Source: Rhodospirillaceae bacterium (lineage in GTDB: Bacteria; Pseudomonadota; Alphaproteobacteria; Rhodospirillales; JABHCV01). From it: a DNA stretch of 64,000 bases. Each line of letters begins with the position of its first letter. Position 1 is the stretch's first letter. This document shows, one piece after another, positions 34,970-43,986 of the stretch. The position numbers and the translations under genes are program-made. The stretch covers positions 105,856 to 169,855 of the forward strand of contig JABJHA010000032.1 of the NCBI GenBank assembly GCA_018662005.1, read 5' to 3'. The notes under the pieces are model-generated. The model made no database searches. It had not been told where the DNA came from and saw only the letters and a program-made list of their open reading frames with translations.

Positions 34970-36124
34970 ATGCACAGACGAGACTTTATCAAAGTAATGG
35001 CGGCGGGTTCCGGTGTGGTGTTGCTGCCCAGCGTCCTCAGCGGCTGCGGCGAAACCGCTGAAACCGGGCTTGAGGGCTGGAATGGCCCCATGCCCGGTGA
35101 AACGGATATCCGCCGGATTGTTTTGTCCTACGCCATTCTGGCGCCCAACCCGCATAACAAGCAGCCGTGGATCGTCGATCTGACAGGCCCTGACAGCTTT
35201 GATCTGTATGTGGATCAATCGCGTTTGCTGCCTGAAACAGACCCGCCGTTTCGTCAGGTTCATATCGGTCAGGGCACCTTCCTTGAGAACGCCGCACTGG
35301 CGGCAGGGAGCCTGGGCTATGCCGTGGACGTCGTCTATTTCCCGGCAGGCCAGTACGGCAATACGAAAGTAGCCGACAAACCCGTCGCCTCGGTCACCCT
35401 GACAAAGGACGGCAGTGCCCGTGTTGACCCCTTGTTTGCGCAGATCACCAAAAGGCAATCGAACAAACGGGTTTATGATGACACCCCTGTGAGTGCGGCC
35501 CAGCTTGCCGAACTGGCTGGTTCCATCAATCATCCGGGTCTTGGCCTGACCAATGAGGCGGGCAAGCGTGGCAAGCTGGCCGACATCGCCCGTCTGGCAA
35601 TGGAGATTGAAACCGCCGACAAGGCTCGCGACGCCGAAACCATCGCCATGTTCCGCTTTAACGATGAAGAACGCGCCCGCTTCCGCGACGGCTTCGGGGT
35701 CGCCCAGTCGGGCATGAGTGGCTTAATGAAGATGGTTGCCGAAACATTTTTCCTGGACCGGCGGGAGACCGAAGCCGACAGTACGGACTTCGGTGCCCAG
35801 GCCGTCAAGATAACAACCGATCAGGCCAACTCAGCGGCCGCCTTTGGCTGGATCACGACGCCGACAAATAACCGTCTCGATCAGCTGCTGACGGGCCGGG
35901 CCTACGAGCGGCTCAACCTGAAGGCGACTGAACTGGGTCTGGCCATGCATCCCATGAGTCAGGTTCTGCAAGAGTACACCGATATGACCACCCTGCAGGG
36001 TCAGTTTCTGGGTCTTTTAGATGTTGCCGAAGGGCACACTGTGCAGATGCTGTTCCGCCTGGGGATCGCCGAACCGGTCAGCCATTCGGCGCGTCGTCGT
36101 TTAACCGATATCATGCGTGGATAA
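34970..36124 (+). CDS. Acg-like nitroreductase family protein, Tat-exported, possible lipoprotein
   Basis: 384 residues from ATG 34970 behind GAAGGAT. The N-terminus HRRDFIKVMAAGSG is a twin-arginine signal and LSGC at residues 21-24 fits a lipobox, so a Tat-routed lipoprotein is possible. The motif ILAPNPHNKQPW is the FMN-contact segment of the Acg/nitroreductase-like family; a second half with GMSGLMKMVAETFF fits the duplicated fold of Acg proteins. The enzyme activity is unknown; Acg homologues bind or sequester FMN. It is coupled to the TetR gene. Confidence 0.82.
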   Translation: MHRRDFIKVMAAGSGVVLLPSVLSGCGETAETGLEGWNGPMPGETDIRRIVLSYAILAPNPHNKQPWIVDLTGPDSFDLYVDQSRLLPETDPPFRQVHIGQGTFLENAALAAGSLGYAVDVVYFPAGQYGNTKVADKPVASVTLTKDGSARVDPLFAQITKRQSNKRVYDDTPVSAAQLAELAGSINHPGLGLTNEAGKRGKLADIARLAMEIETADKARDAETIAMFRFNDEERARFRDGFGVAQSGMSGLMKMVAETFFLDRRETEADSTDFGAQAVKITTDQANSAAAFGWITTPTNNRLDQLLTGRAYERLNLKATELGLAMHPMSQVLQEYTDMTTLQGQFLGLLDVAEGHTVQMLFRLGIAEPVSHSARRRLTDIMRG

Positions 36125-36139
36125 AGGAGTTTTTAGAAA

Positions 36140-36220
36140 ATGAAGATCAGGGAATTTATTGAAAAGGCAGAGTTGCCGGAATGGGGATGGTGGATTTTGC
36201 TTGTGCTGGTCGCGATATAG
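36140..36220 (+). CDS. Possible 26-residue membrane peptide
   Basis: A short open frame (MKIREFIEKAELPEWGWW then ILLVLVAI) starts 16 bp after the nitroreductase gene and has AAGGAG 10 bp upstream. It has an amphipathic or charged first half and a short hydrophobic C-terminal helix. Such peptides are often missed. No homologue is recognised; it may be the third gene of the tetR operon or chance. Confidence 0.4.
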   Translation: MKIREFIEKAELPEWGWWILLVLVAI

Positions 36221-36271
36221 CTAGGCCTATGCTAGATTTTATCCGCTTCGTGAATTCGTAAGGATCATTTC

Positions 36272-37216
36272 TTGCAACAACGGGTGATTATTATTGCCGG
36301 GCCGACGGCCAGTGGAAAATCGGCACTGGCGATTGATCTGGCGCGGGAATTTTCCGGCGTCATCATCAATGCGGACTCCATGCAGGTCTACCGCGAGCTC
36401 GATGTGCTCAGCGCCCGCCCGCCTGCGTCCGATCTTAAGCAGGCCCCGCATCGACTTTACGGGGTTCTGGCCGCTGATGATCCGTGTTCGGTTGGCCGTT
36501 GGCTGACCATGGCGGTTGATGAAATCAAGGCCGCCTGGGCGGATGAAAAAGTGCCGTTGGTTGTCGGCGGTACCGGTCTGTATCTTAAGGCATTGATGGA
36601 AGGGCTGGCCCCGATCCCCGACGTTGATCCATCTTTCCGGGCTAAGGCGACTGCTCTCCACGGGCAACTTGGGCCCGCGGCTTTTCGCGATGCACTGGCC
36701 GCCCTTGACCCGGAAGCGGCGGCCCGCATACCCGCCGGAGATACGCAACGCCTGATCCGCGCCTATGAAGTGGCGCTGGCCACCGGCAGGCCGCTCAGCG
36801 ACTGGCAAAAGGATCATCCAGCTGAAGCACCCCTTGACGCCGCTTTCGCGGTTATTGTCCTGAGCCCGGATCGGGAAATCCTTTATCAAGGCGTCAATCA
36901 GCGTTTCGCCTGGATGATGGACAATGGCGCTCTTGATGAGGTCCGCGCCCTTGATGACTTGTCTCTCGACCCGGCCCTGCCAGCCATGAAGGCGGTCGGG
37001 GTGCCGGAACTCAGACGCTATCTGGCCGGTCAAACGGACCTGGAAACCGCGGCCCATGACGCCAAACAAGCGACCCGCCAGTTCGCCAAACGCCAGATGA
37101 CCTGGCTGCGCAACCAACTTTCAGCTGATTTACCACTATTTGCGCAATATTCGGAAAGTTTGAAGCCTGAAATCTTTTCATTTATTCGTCAATTTATGTT
37201 GACCCCGCCGTCATGA
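36272..37216 (+). CDS. miaA: tRNA dimethylallyltransferase
   Basis: 314 residues, TTG start behind AAGGATC. The P-loop GPTASGKS (residues 10-17), the NADSMQVYREL segment with the catalytic Asp, and VGGTGLYLKAL are MiaA hallmarks. The C-terminal TRQFAKRQMTWLRNQL contacts tRNA. It adds a dimethylallyl group to A37 of tRNAs reading U-starting codons. No terminator-like run follows directly, but a 7-bp GC hairpin (37291-37308) lies before ilvB. Confidence 0.95.
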   Translation: MQQRVIIIAGPTASGKSALAIDLAREFSGVIINADSMQVYRELDVLSARPPASDLKQAPHRLYGVLAADDPCSVGRWLTMAVDEIKAAWADEKVPLVVGGTGLYLKALMEGLAPIPDVDPSFRAKATALHGQLGPAAFRDALAALDPEAAARIPAGDTQRLIRAYEVALATGRPLSDWQKDHPAEAPLDAAFAVIVLSPDREILYQGVNQRFAWMMDNGALDEVRALDDLSLDPALPAMKAVGVPELRRYLAGQTDLETAAHDAKQATRQFAKRQMTWLRNQLSADLPLFAQYSESLKPEIFSFIRQFMLTPPS

Positions 37217-37338
37217 AAGACTAGTTTGCGCGTTCAGTTTAGCGGGATTGCTGGGAATCCAAGGACAATCCACGCCAAAATGATGACCAAGGCCGCCCAG
37301 TGGCGGCCCAAACTTTGTTTAAGGTAAAGGCCAGGACG

Positions 37339-39102
37339 ATGTCGAAAAACCACATGAGCGGCGCACAAATACTCCTGAAAGCATTGGCTGATCAGGGCGT
37401 AGACGTTGTCTTTGGCTATCCGGGGGGCGCTGTCCTGCCGATTTATGACGAATTTTTCAAGCAGAACAAGATCCGCCACGTTCTTGTGCGACAGGAAGGG
37501 GGCGCGGTCCATGCGGCGGAAGGCTACGCCCGTTCCACCGGCAAGGTCGGCGTTGTCCTGGTGACATCCGGCCCCGGCGCCACCAACGCGGTGACAGGCT
37601 TGCTCGATGCGATGATGGACAGCGTGCCGATCGTTTGCATTTGCGGTCAGGTGCCAACCCACCTGATCGGTAACGACGCCTTTCAGGAAGCCGACACCAC
37701 CGGCATCACCCGGCCCTGCACCAAGCACAACTATCTGGTCAAGAATGTCGACAATCTGGCGCGCCGTATTCACGAAGCCTTTCTGGTCGCCAAAAGCGGT
37801 CGCCCCGGCCCGGTCGTCATTGACTTCCCCAAGGACGTGATGATGGCCCAGGCCGATTACGTGCCGCCGGCCAAGGTCGTCCATAAAAGCTACAAGCCGC
37901 AGGTCAAGGGTGACCTTACCAAGATCGAACAAGCCGTTAAAATCATGGCTGGCGCCAAGAAGCCGCTGATCTATGCCGGTGGCGGGGTCATTAATTCAGG
38001 CCCCGGCGCCTCGCAGCTTTTGACCCAGCTTGTCCATGCGACGGATTTCCCGTGCACCCTGACGCTGATGGGACTGGGGGCGCTGGCCGCCTCTGACAAA
38101 CATTTCGTCGGTATGCTGGGTATGCACGGAACCTACGAGGCCAACATGGCCATGCATGATTGCGATGTGATGGTTTGTGTTGGTGCGCGCTTTGATGACC
38201 GGGTGACCGGCAGGCTCGATGCGTTTTCGCCAGATTCCGTGAAAATCCATATTGATATTGATCCCTCCTCGATCAACAAGAACGTCCATGTTGACCTGGG
38301 CATCGTCGGCGATGTCGGCCACGTGCTGGAAGACATGATCAAGATTTGGAAATCAGGACAGAACCGGGCCGATGAAAAGGCTATGAAGTCCTGGTGGAAG
38401 ACGATCAACAAGTGGCGCGAACGTAAAAGCCTCGACTACGACCGCGCCTCGAAGATCATCAAGCCGCAGTACGCCATCGAGCGCCTGTACGAGCTGACCA
38501 AAAAACAGAACGAGGTCTACATCACCACCGAGGTCGGCCAGCATCAGATGTGGGCGGCCCAGCATTTCCATTTTGAGCGCCCCAACCGCTGGATGACATC
38601 GGGTGGACTTGGCACCATGGGTTACGGTCTTCCCGCCGCCATGGGTGTGCAGATGGCGCATCCCAAAGCGTTGGTTATTGATATTGCGGGGGAGGCCTCG
38701 ATCCTGATGAATATTCAGGAAATGTCGACCCTGGTGCAGTATAATCTGCCGGTGAAGGTGTTTATCCTCAACAACGAATACATGGGCATGGTCCGCCAGT
38801 GGCAGGAACTGCTGCACGGTGGCCGCTACGCCGAAAGCCACATGCAGGCCTTGCCTGATTTCGTTAAACTGGCCGAAGCCTTTGGCGGCGTTGGCCTTAG
38901 GGCCGAGAAAAAAGAACAACTGGACGACGTCATCGGCGAGATGATCGAATGCGACCGTCCGGTGATCGCCGACATCGCCGTCGACAAGTTGGAAAACTGC
39001 TACCCGATGATACCCTCGGGTGCGGCCCATAACGAGATGATTTTCGGCCCCGAAAACGAGACCGACGACCAGGTCTCAGAAGACGGCATGGTGCTGGTTT
39101 AG
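37339..39102 (+). CDS. ilvB: Acetolactate synthase large subunit
   Basis: 587 residues from ATG 37339; a GTG at 37300 is in frame but lies in the preceding hairpin. The three ThDP-enzyme domains are visible. The N-terminal domain has VFGYPGGAVLPIYDEF with the catalytic Glu in VRQEGGAVHAAEGYARS. The FAD-binding middle domain follows. The C-terminal ThDP-binding region has DIAGEASILMNIQEMSTLVQ (written in two parts: a GEA instead of the common GDG, then the NN-like LNNEYMGMVRQWQ). It condenses pyruvate to acetolactate, the first step of valine and leucine synthesis. ilvN follows at 32 bp. Confidence 0.95.
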   Translation: MSKNHMSGAQILLKALADQGVDVVFGYPGGAVLPIYDEFFKQNKIRHVLVRQEGGAVHAAEGYARSTGKVGVVLVTSGPGATNAVTGLLDAMMDSVPIVCICGQVPTHLIGNDAFQEADTTGITRPCTKHNYLVKNVDNLARRIHEAFLVAKSGRPGPVVIDFPKDVMMAQADYVPPAKVVHKSYKPQVKGDLTKIEQAVKIMAGAKKPLIYAGGGVINSGPGASQLLTQLVHATDFPCTLTLMGLGALAASDKHFVGMLGMHGTYEANMAMHDCDVMVCVGARFDDRVTGRLDAFSPDSVKIHIDIDPSSINKNVHVDLGIVGDVGHVLEDMIKIWKSGQNRADEKAMKSWWKTINKWRERKSLDYDRASKIIKPQYAIERLYELTKKQNEVYITTEVGQHQMWAAQHFHFERPNRWMTSGGLGTMGYGLPAAMGVQMAHPKALVIDIAGEASILMNIQEMSTLVQYNLPVKVFILNNEYMGMVRQWQELLHGGRYAESHMQALPDFVKLAEAFGGVGLRAEKKEQLDDVIGEMIECDRPVIADIAVDKLENCYPMIPSGAAHNEMIFGPENETDDQVSEDGMVLV

Positions 39103-39134
39103 AAATTAACCCGAAAACGGGGACTTAGAAGACA

Positions 39135-39659
39135 GTGACACCGATTAACGAATTACAAAATACCCATACCATGTCCGTGCTCGTCGATAACGAGCCGGGG
39201 GTGCTGGCCCGCGTTATCGGCCTGTTTTCCGGCCGTGGTTACAACATTGAAAGCCTGACCGTCGCCGAAGTTGATATCGAGGAAAACCTGTCGCGGATCA
39301 CCATCGTCACCTCGGGAACGCCGATGGTGATTGAACAGATCAAGGCCCAGCTGGAACGGCTGGTGCCGATCCACGGGGTCAACGATTTGACCATCGAAGG
39401 CCCGCATGTTGAACGCGAACTGGCGCTGGTCAAGGTTCTAGGGGTAGGCGAGAAACGGGTCGAGGCGCTGCGTATCGCCGATATTTTCCGGGCTCGCGCC
39501 GTTGACAGCACCAATGACTCGTTCATTTTTGAAATCGTCGGTGACACCGGCAAGCTCAACGCTTTTATCGAACTGATGGTGCCGCTTGGCCTCATCGATG
39601 TTTCCAGAACCGGCGTCGCCGCCATTGCCCGTGGCACGGTGGTTATGGACCACGACTGA
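39135..39659 (+). CDS. ilvN: Acetolactate synthase regulatory small subunit
   Basis: 174 residues with GTG start. The N-terminal ACT domain begins HTMSVLVDNEPGVLARVIGLFSGRGYNIES (shown across its first 30 residues) and binds valine for feedback control. The C-terminal domain has ELALVKV and RAVDSTNDSFIFEIVG. The length is that of the IlvH/IlvN type. It forms a complex with IlvB. A double-hairpin element separates it from ilvC. Confidence 0.94.
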   Translation: MTPINELQNTHTMSVLVDNEPGVLARVIGLFSGRGYNIESLTVAEVDIEENLSRITIVTSGTPMVIEQIKAQLERLVPIHGVNDLTIEGPHVERELALVKVLGVGEKRVEALRIADIFRARAVDSTNDSFIFEIVGDTGKLNAFIELMVPLGLIDVSRTGVAAIARGTVVMDHD

Positions 39660-39686
39660 ATTTTTTGAACCTTTACTCAAAGCTCA

Positions 39687-39781
39687 TTGAGCAACCTGCG
39701 CTCAAATGAACGCAGATAAGTTGCTCAAATTTATAAAATCGATCAAATTATCTGCATTAAATCTTTTAATGCAGTTTGATC
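39687..39781 (+). repeat. Double-hairpin intergenic element between ilvN and ilvC
   Basis: The first hairpin has arms TTGAGCAAC (39687-39695) and GTTGCTCAA (39720-39728), with an inner TGCG/CGCA stem. An A/T-rich linker ending AAAATC leads to a second hairpin bounded by GATC at both ends (39741-39781), with inner arms GCATTAAA/TTTAATGC. The plan of hairpin, AT linker ending ATC, then a GATC-bounded hairpin is the same as in the elements flanking mreB. The second hairpin closely resembles 47592-47639. It ends 18 bp before ilvC and may act in processing or regulation. Confidence 0.75.
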
Positions 39782-39784
39782 TAA

Positions 39785-40819
<1,035 letters not shown>

Positions 40820-40832
40820 AGTTCCTCCACCA

Positions 40833-40860
40833 CGTCATTCCCGCGAAGGCGGGAATCCAG
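40833..40860 (+). repeat. REP-like palindrome, copy 1
   Basis: The 28-bp palindrome centred on ATTCCCGC/GCGGGAAT belongs to a widespread extragenic repeat type (GTCATTCCCGCG core, ending GGAATCCAG). A second copy in opposite orientation lies at 42626-42654. Confidence 0.85.
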
Positions 40861-40869
40861 TTCTTCAAG

Positions 40870-40902
40870 AAAAGGCGGGGTCGAAAGGCTTCGCCTTTTT
40901 TT
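40870..40902 (+). terminator. Intrinsic terminator of ilvC
   Basis: AAAGGC and GCCTTT pair around a 3-nt loop (40884-40898), with an outer AAGGCG/CGCCTT alternative, followed by seven T residues. Confidence 0.75.
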
Positions 40903-40920
40903 GTGCCGGAATAGCCCTGG

Positions 40921-41931
40921 TTATCGTTCACGGTTTAGCCAATTCACGAGGCATACGCGCGCGACGCGGCTCAATTGCCCAAGCTCCCACCAATCCCGAG
41001 TTTCGTCGCTCGGTGATACGACTTGGCCCGCTATATCCCCGGCCAGCAATTTACCTTGGTGGCCGATGCCAGATCGGCGGCTATAGAGGCGGTCTGCAAA
41101 TTTCCTGAAGCTTTCATCGTTCGACCCGTAGGTTGACATGAAATCAAGAAATTTCTTTCGGATCTTGTACGTTGGCTGCCCACAATTTGGGCAATGGTTC
41201 GTCTTTGCACTCCTATGGTCAAATTCGATTAAGGCCTCCAGGCTAGATACGATGCCAATATATGTAAGGCTATCCGAGACCGACCAAGCTTCTAGCGCCT
41301 GAGAGAACAAAACGCTTGCGGAGAGGAACGCAATTTTTTCTTCGTCGCCCAATTCAAAATATTTTTCTAAAAGTGGAACTGTAGCATCCGAAAGATCGAG
41401 AAGCTTTCCTGTAACCCCAAATTCGCCATAGTACGTATTTGAATCAATAAAAGTGATTTCGGGCGAGAATGGAGTCGAAAACCATTCCCCAAGCTCGCCG
41501 AACCCTTTCCAATAATAACCAGTTTGAGCAAATTTCCCCGTTAGAACGTCGCCTTCAGTATCAAGAATCCAACGGTGTTGTGTCGTCTCTTTTTTGATTA
41601 GATGCCGGGTTATCACGGACAAAACACTAAGAATTTCCTGTTGCTTGCACCAGTGGTGTTCGGTCTTTAGAAAATTATCAGGTGGGGTATCTGACGACGG
41701 GGACAAACCAGCTGTCCGCACCTCCCGTAATTCAGCGATATCCATTTCCTCAAATGAATATTCAATGACGAAAGGGTGATCAGCGTATGAATGCTCAGGT
41801 TTTGGCGCATCGTCAGGGAGTGAAAAAATTTGAAGTACATCATTAAAGCGAAAACAGCCTTCGACGGGTTCTGGGGAGTAAGCGATAAATCGAATCAGCC
41901 CCTTCCCATCACGGTGATAACTTCTCATCAT
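40921..41931 (-). CDS. Uncharacterised protein with a HEPN-like C-terminal domain
   Basis: 336 residues, not recognised in the N-terminal 200. The C-terminal part has SSLEALIEFDHRS, a zinc-ribbon-like CPNCGQP, KIRKKFLDFM and YSRRSGIGHQGKLL. The last contains R-x4-H (RSGIGH), the catalytic signature of HEPN ribonuclease domains. The order LEAL, KIRKKFLDF, then RSxxxH resembles ApeA-type HEPN domains found in defence proteins and toxins. No antitoxin is adjacent. Codon use and lower GC differ from the flanking ilv genes, and the gene lies between two inverted REP-like palindromes, so acquisition by transfer is likely. Confidence 0.7.
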   Translation of the reverse strand: MMRSYHRDGKGLIRFIAYSPEPVEGCFRFNDVLQIFSLPDDAPKPEHSYADHPFVIEYSFEEMDIAELREVRTAGLSPSSDTPPDNFLKTEHHWCKQQEILSVLSVITRHLIKKETTQHRWILDTEGDVLTGKFAQTGYYWKGFGELGEWFSTPFSPEITFIDSNTYYGEFGVTGKLLDLSDATVPLLEKYFELGDEEKIAFLSASVLFSQALEAWSVSDSLTYIGIVSSLEALIEFDHRSAKTNHCPNCGQPTYKIRKKFLDFMSTYGSNDESFRKFADRLYSRRSGIGHQGKLLAGDIAGQVVSPSDETRDWWELGQLSRVARVCLVNWLNRER

Positions 41932-41966
41932 TTTACTTCCCTGTTCCTAATCTTGTTTCAAAGCAT

Positions 41967-42161
41967 CTAGTTGAACGTCCCTATAAACTGCATAACGAAT
42001 CCCCCGACCACCAACAGCGCACCAGCTACCATCAACCACCATGCCCTGTTCCAAACCGTGGGATGGAAAGGTATCCCAGTTTTTTTCCAATTCAGGCGTG
42101 GAAGAAGGAGCATGACACCAACAATGTCGGCCAGTAATCCGAATTGAGTAAATGTCATCAT
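41967..42161 (-). CDS. Small membrane protein of unknown function
   Basis: 64 residues from ATG 42161, supported by GAGAGGAAAG upstream; a longer frame to 42338 has no ribosome site. Two hydrophobic helices are visible (FGLLADIVGVMLLLP and WWLMVAGALLVVGGFVMQFIG) joined by a basic loop. It lies 35 bp upstream of the HEPN-like gene on the same strand, so they may be co-transcribed. Function unknown. Confidence 0.65.
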   Translation of the reverse strand: MMTFTQFGLLADIVGVMLLLPRLNWKKTGIPFHPTVWNRAWWLMVAGALLVVGGFVMQFIGTFN

Positions 42162-42358
42162 GGTTGCTTTCCTCTCATTTCCTTTGCGTCCGAAACCCCA
42201 TACCTTTTTAGAACACCAGTTTTGGAACACGAATGGAACACTTTTGCCTATTACGCATCTGAGCCCGCTCCATCTTTTCCAGCCGGAGCAATCGGAACAC
42301 TTTTGGCATCCGGTGCTGCGAGCTTGAGGCAGGCGCAATTTCTGCGTATCCTGCGATT

Positions 42359-42577
42359 ATGAAAAAAGAAGATGCCAAAAAGCTTATTCTGACCGAGTTC
42401 CCTAGATGGTGGGGGCGAACTCGTGGGGAACGGGAAGAGGCGACGGGTGATAACGCCATAGTGTTCTGTGGTTACCTGCAACAAGAGAAGCCGCACTTGC
42501 TTAACTTCCGGGCGGTCTCCAGCAAGGAGAAGCTCATCCATGGCTGGCTTTTGCATGCGCGGCTTGTGACTGACTAA
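42359..42577 (+). CDS. Small uncharacterised protein
   Basis: 72 residues, basic at the N-terminus (MKKEDAKKLILTEFPRWWGR) with a C-terminal FRAVSSKEKLIHGWLLHARLV. No membrane segment or known motif; the pattern of a Trp-rich start and a GYLQ-FRA-WL ending looks like a conserved small accessory protein. No ribosome site is obvious. It is divergent from the small membrane protein gene. Confidence 0.5.
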   Translation: MKKEDAKKLILTEFPRWWGRTRGEREEATGDNAIVFCGYLQQEKPHLLNFRAVSSKEKLIHGWLLHARLVTD

Positions 42578-42625
42578 ACCGGATTTTCTCATTTCAATGT
42601 GTTCCGTTTATCGGAGGAGAAAGAA

Positions 42626-42654
42626 CTGGATTCCCGATCAGGTCGGGAATGACG
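42626..42654 (-). repeat. REP-like palindrome, copy 2 (inverted)
   Basis: The palindrome around GGATTCCCGA/TCGGGAATGACG is the reverse-oriented counterpart of 40833-40860. The similarity continues into the flank (AAGAACTGG versus CCAGTTCTT). The two copies bracket the HEPN-like gene and two small genes. Confidence 0.8.
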
Positions 42655-42762
42655 TGGGGACTTGGGGTGTTGTTTGTTATTATCCGTTAAAAGAAAGTTC
42701 CCGCCTCAAAACCCCTGCATCAAAAAATCTACCGCGTTGATGATTTAAAGATGCTCTTGAAT

Positions 42763-42784
42763 GCATACGCCCTTGGAGGCATAC
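42763..42784 (+). promoter_or_regulatory. Direct repeat before the toxin gene, possible autoregulatory site
   Basis: GCATAC occurs at 42763-42768 and 42779-42784, spaced by 16 bp, overlapping the ribosome site GGAGG of the toxin gene. HTH antitoxins of this type usually bind repeats in this position. Confidence 0.35.
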
Positions 42785-42787
42785 TGA

Positions 42788-43141
42788 ATGAAGATGTGGA
42801 AAGTTCTTTACTGCGAGGAATTCGATGATGAGTTTTCAGGCTTGTCCGAAGTCGTTCAGGATGAACTGGCTGCCATGGTGCTTCTGCTTAAGGCGTTCGG
42901 GCCGGAACTTCGTCGCCCTCATGCGGATACCCTCAATGGATCGAAGCACGCCAACATGAAAGAACTTCGATTCACTGCGGATGAGGGTGTTTGGCGCGTG
43001 GCGTTTGCGTTTGATCCTGAGCGCAAAGCCATCTTGTTGATTGCCGGTGATAAAAGCGGCGGTTCTGAAAAGCGGTTTTACCGGCAACTGATCAAGAAGG
43101 CTGATAAACGTTATGACGATCACTTGCAGAGCTTGAAATAG
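42788..43141 (+). CDS. higB: HigB/RelE-superfamily toxin (Gp49-like, DUF891)
   Basis: 117 residues. The segment LRRPHADTLNGSKHANMKELRF and the following EGVWRVAFAFDPERKAILL are characteristic of the Gp49/HigB-like mRNA interferases. KSGGSEKRFYRQLIKKADKRY is the typical C-terminus with basic catalytic candidates. Toxin first, antitoxin second is the HigBA order. GGAGG lies 8 bp before the ATG. Such toxins cut mRNA at the ribosome under stress. Confidence 0.88.
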   Translation: MKMWKVLYCEEFDDEFSGLSEVVQDELAAMVLLLKAFGPELRRPHADTLNGSKHANMKELRFTADEGVWRVAFAFDPERKAILLIAGDKSGGSEKRFYRQLIKKADKRYDDHLQSLK

Positions 43142-43157
43142 GAAAGGGCCTTTGGCT

Positions 43158-43490
43158 ATGGCGAAAGATTTTGACGATATTCTCAAAAAAATGCCGCCCA
43201 AACGGCGCAAGAAAATCGCGGCGCGTGGTCAGCAACTGATCGCCGAGCACCTTGCCCTGATCGAACTGCGGGCCGCTATGAACAAAACCCAGGTCAAGGT
43301 GGCCAGGGAGTTGGGCGTTCAGCAAACGACAGTCTCACGCATGGAAAAGCGCTCCGACATGCTGATCTCGACCTTGCGCCAGTACATCGAAGCCATGGGC
43401 GGCGACCTTGACATCGTGGCGCGGTTTCCCGACAGGCCGGATGTTCATATTGAAGGATTGCAGGAAATAACAAAGGTTAAATCGGCTTAG
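43158..43490 (+). CDS. higA: XRE-family antitoxin (HigA-like)
   Basis: 110 residues from ATG 43158, 16 bp after the toxin stop and behind GGAAAGGG; a TTG at 43152 is in frame. The helix-turn-helix reads NKTQVKVARELGVQQTTVSRMEKRSDMLISTL, followed by RQYIEAMGGDLDIVARF, the usual C-terminus of this antitoxin type. It is expected to bind and neutralise the upstream toxin and repress the operon. Confidence 0.88.
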   Translation: MAKDFDDILKKMPPKRRKKIAARGQQLIAEHLALIELRAAMNKTQVKVARELGVQQTTVSRMEKRSDMLISTLRQYIEAMGGDLDIVARFPDRPDVHIEGLQEITKVKSA

Positions 43491-43502
43491 ATATTCCTGC
43501 CC

Positions 43503-43784
43503 TTACTTCTCCGCCGTCAGCACCACCCTTGCGCAGACCATGCGCCGCAGGGCCTGGGCCAGTAATTCGGCGCTTGCGTGGTCCAGGTCTTCAACTTGAA
43601 AATCCACATGCAGTTCCCCCTCGCCGTGCCGGAAGCGGGTGGCGATCATACGCTCCGGGATCAGGTGGCGCTTGGCCAGGGCGGCGGTGACGTTTGGCAG
43701 CACCGAGATGTCGTTGTCCGCGTGGACGGAAAAGCAGAAAGTGGCTAATTGGGCGCGGGTACGCGCCTGATGTGCGGGAAACAT
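43503..43784 (-). CDS. Small ACT-domain-like protein (IlvM-like)
   Basis: 93 residues from ATG 43784 with TTGGAG 8 bp upstream. The strand-helix-strand order AQLATFCFSVHADND, VTAALAKRHLIPERM, LHVDFQVEDLDHASAELLAQALRRM fits a single ACT domain, similar in size and plan to IlvM, the small subunit of acetolactate synthase II. It could be a second regulatory partner for the nearby ilvB product, but this is inference. It is transcribed towards the higBA genes; a GC hairpin (43831-43854) lies in its leader. Confidence 0.6.
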   Translation of the reverse strand: MFPAHQARTRAQLATFCFSVHADNDISVLPNVTAALAKRHLIPERMIATRFRHGEGELHVDFQVEDLDHASAELLAQALRRMVCARVVLTAEK

Positions 43785-43986
43785 GAAACTAAACTCCAAA
43801 GCTGAATAAAGAAGGCGAGAATCGCTAAAGCCCGGCCCTTAAAGGAAGGCCGGGAAAATAATTCGCCGTTCAATCAACTGTGCGGAGTTGGCTTTCATAA
43901 TGACCGAGGGTATGTCAATTTGACGGCCCACGTCAATGCACAGTGGGGTATTAAGAACGGACAATGTCTAGCAAGGTATTCATTCC

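Noticed and set aside
37291..37308. 7-bp GGCCGCC/GGCGGCC hairpin as an ilvB attenuator
   Set aside because: No valine/leucine-rich leader peptide and no T-run follow; it may be only a weak miaA terminator.
42208..42592. Minus-strand frames of 83 and 113 codons opposite the 72-residue gene
   Set aside because: No ribosome site and no protein-like composition; the plus-strand frame looks more like a conserved small protein.
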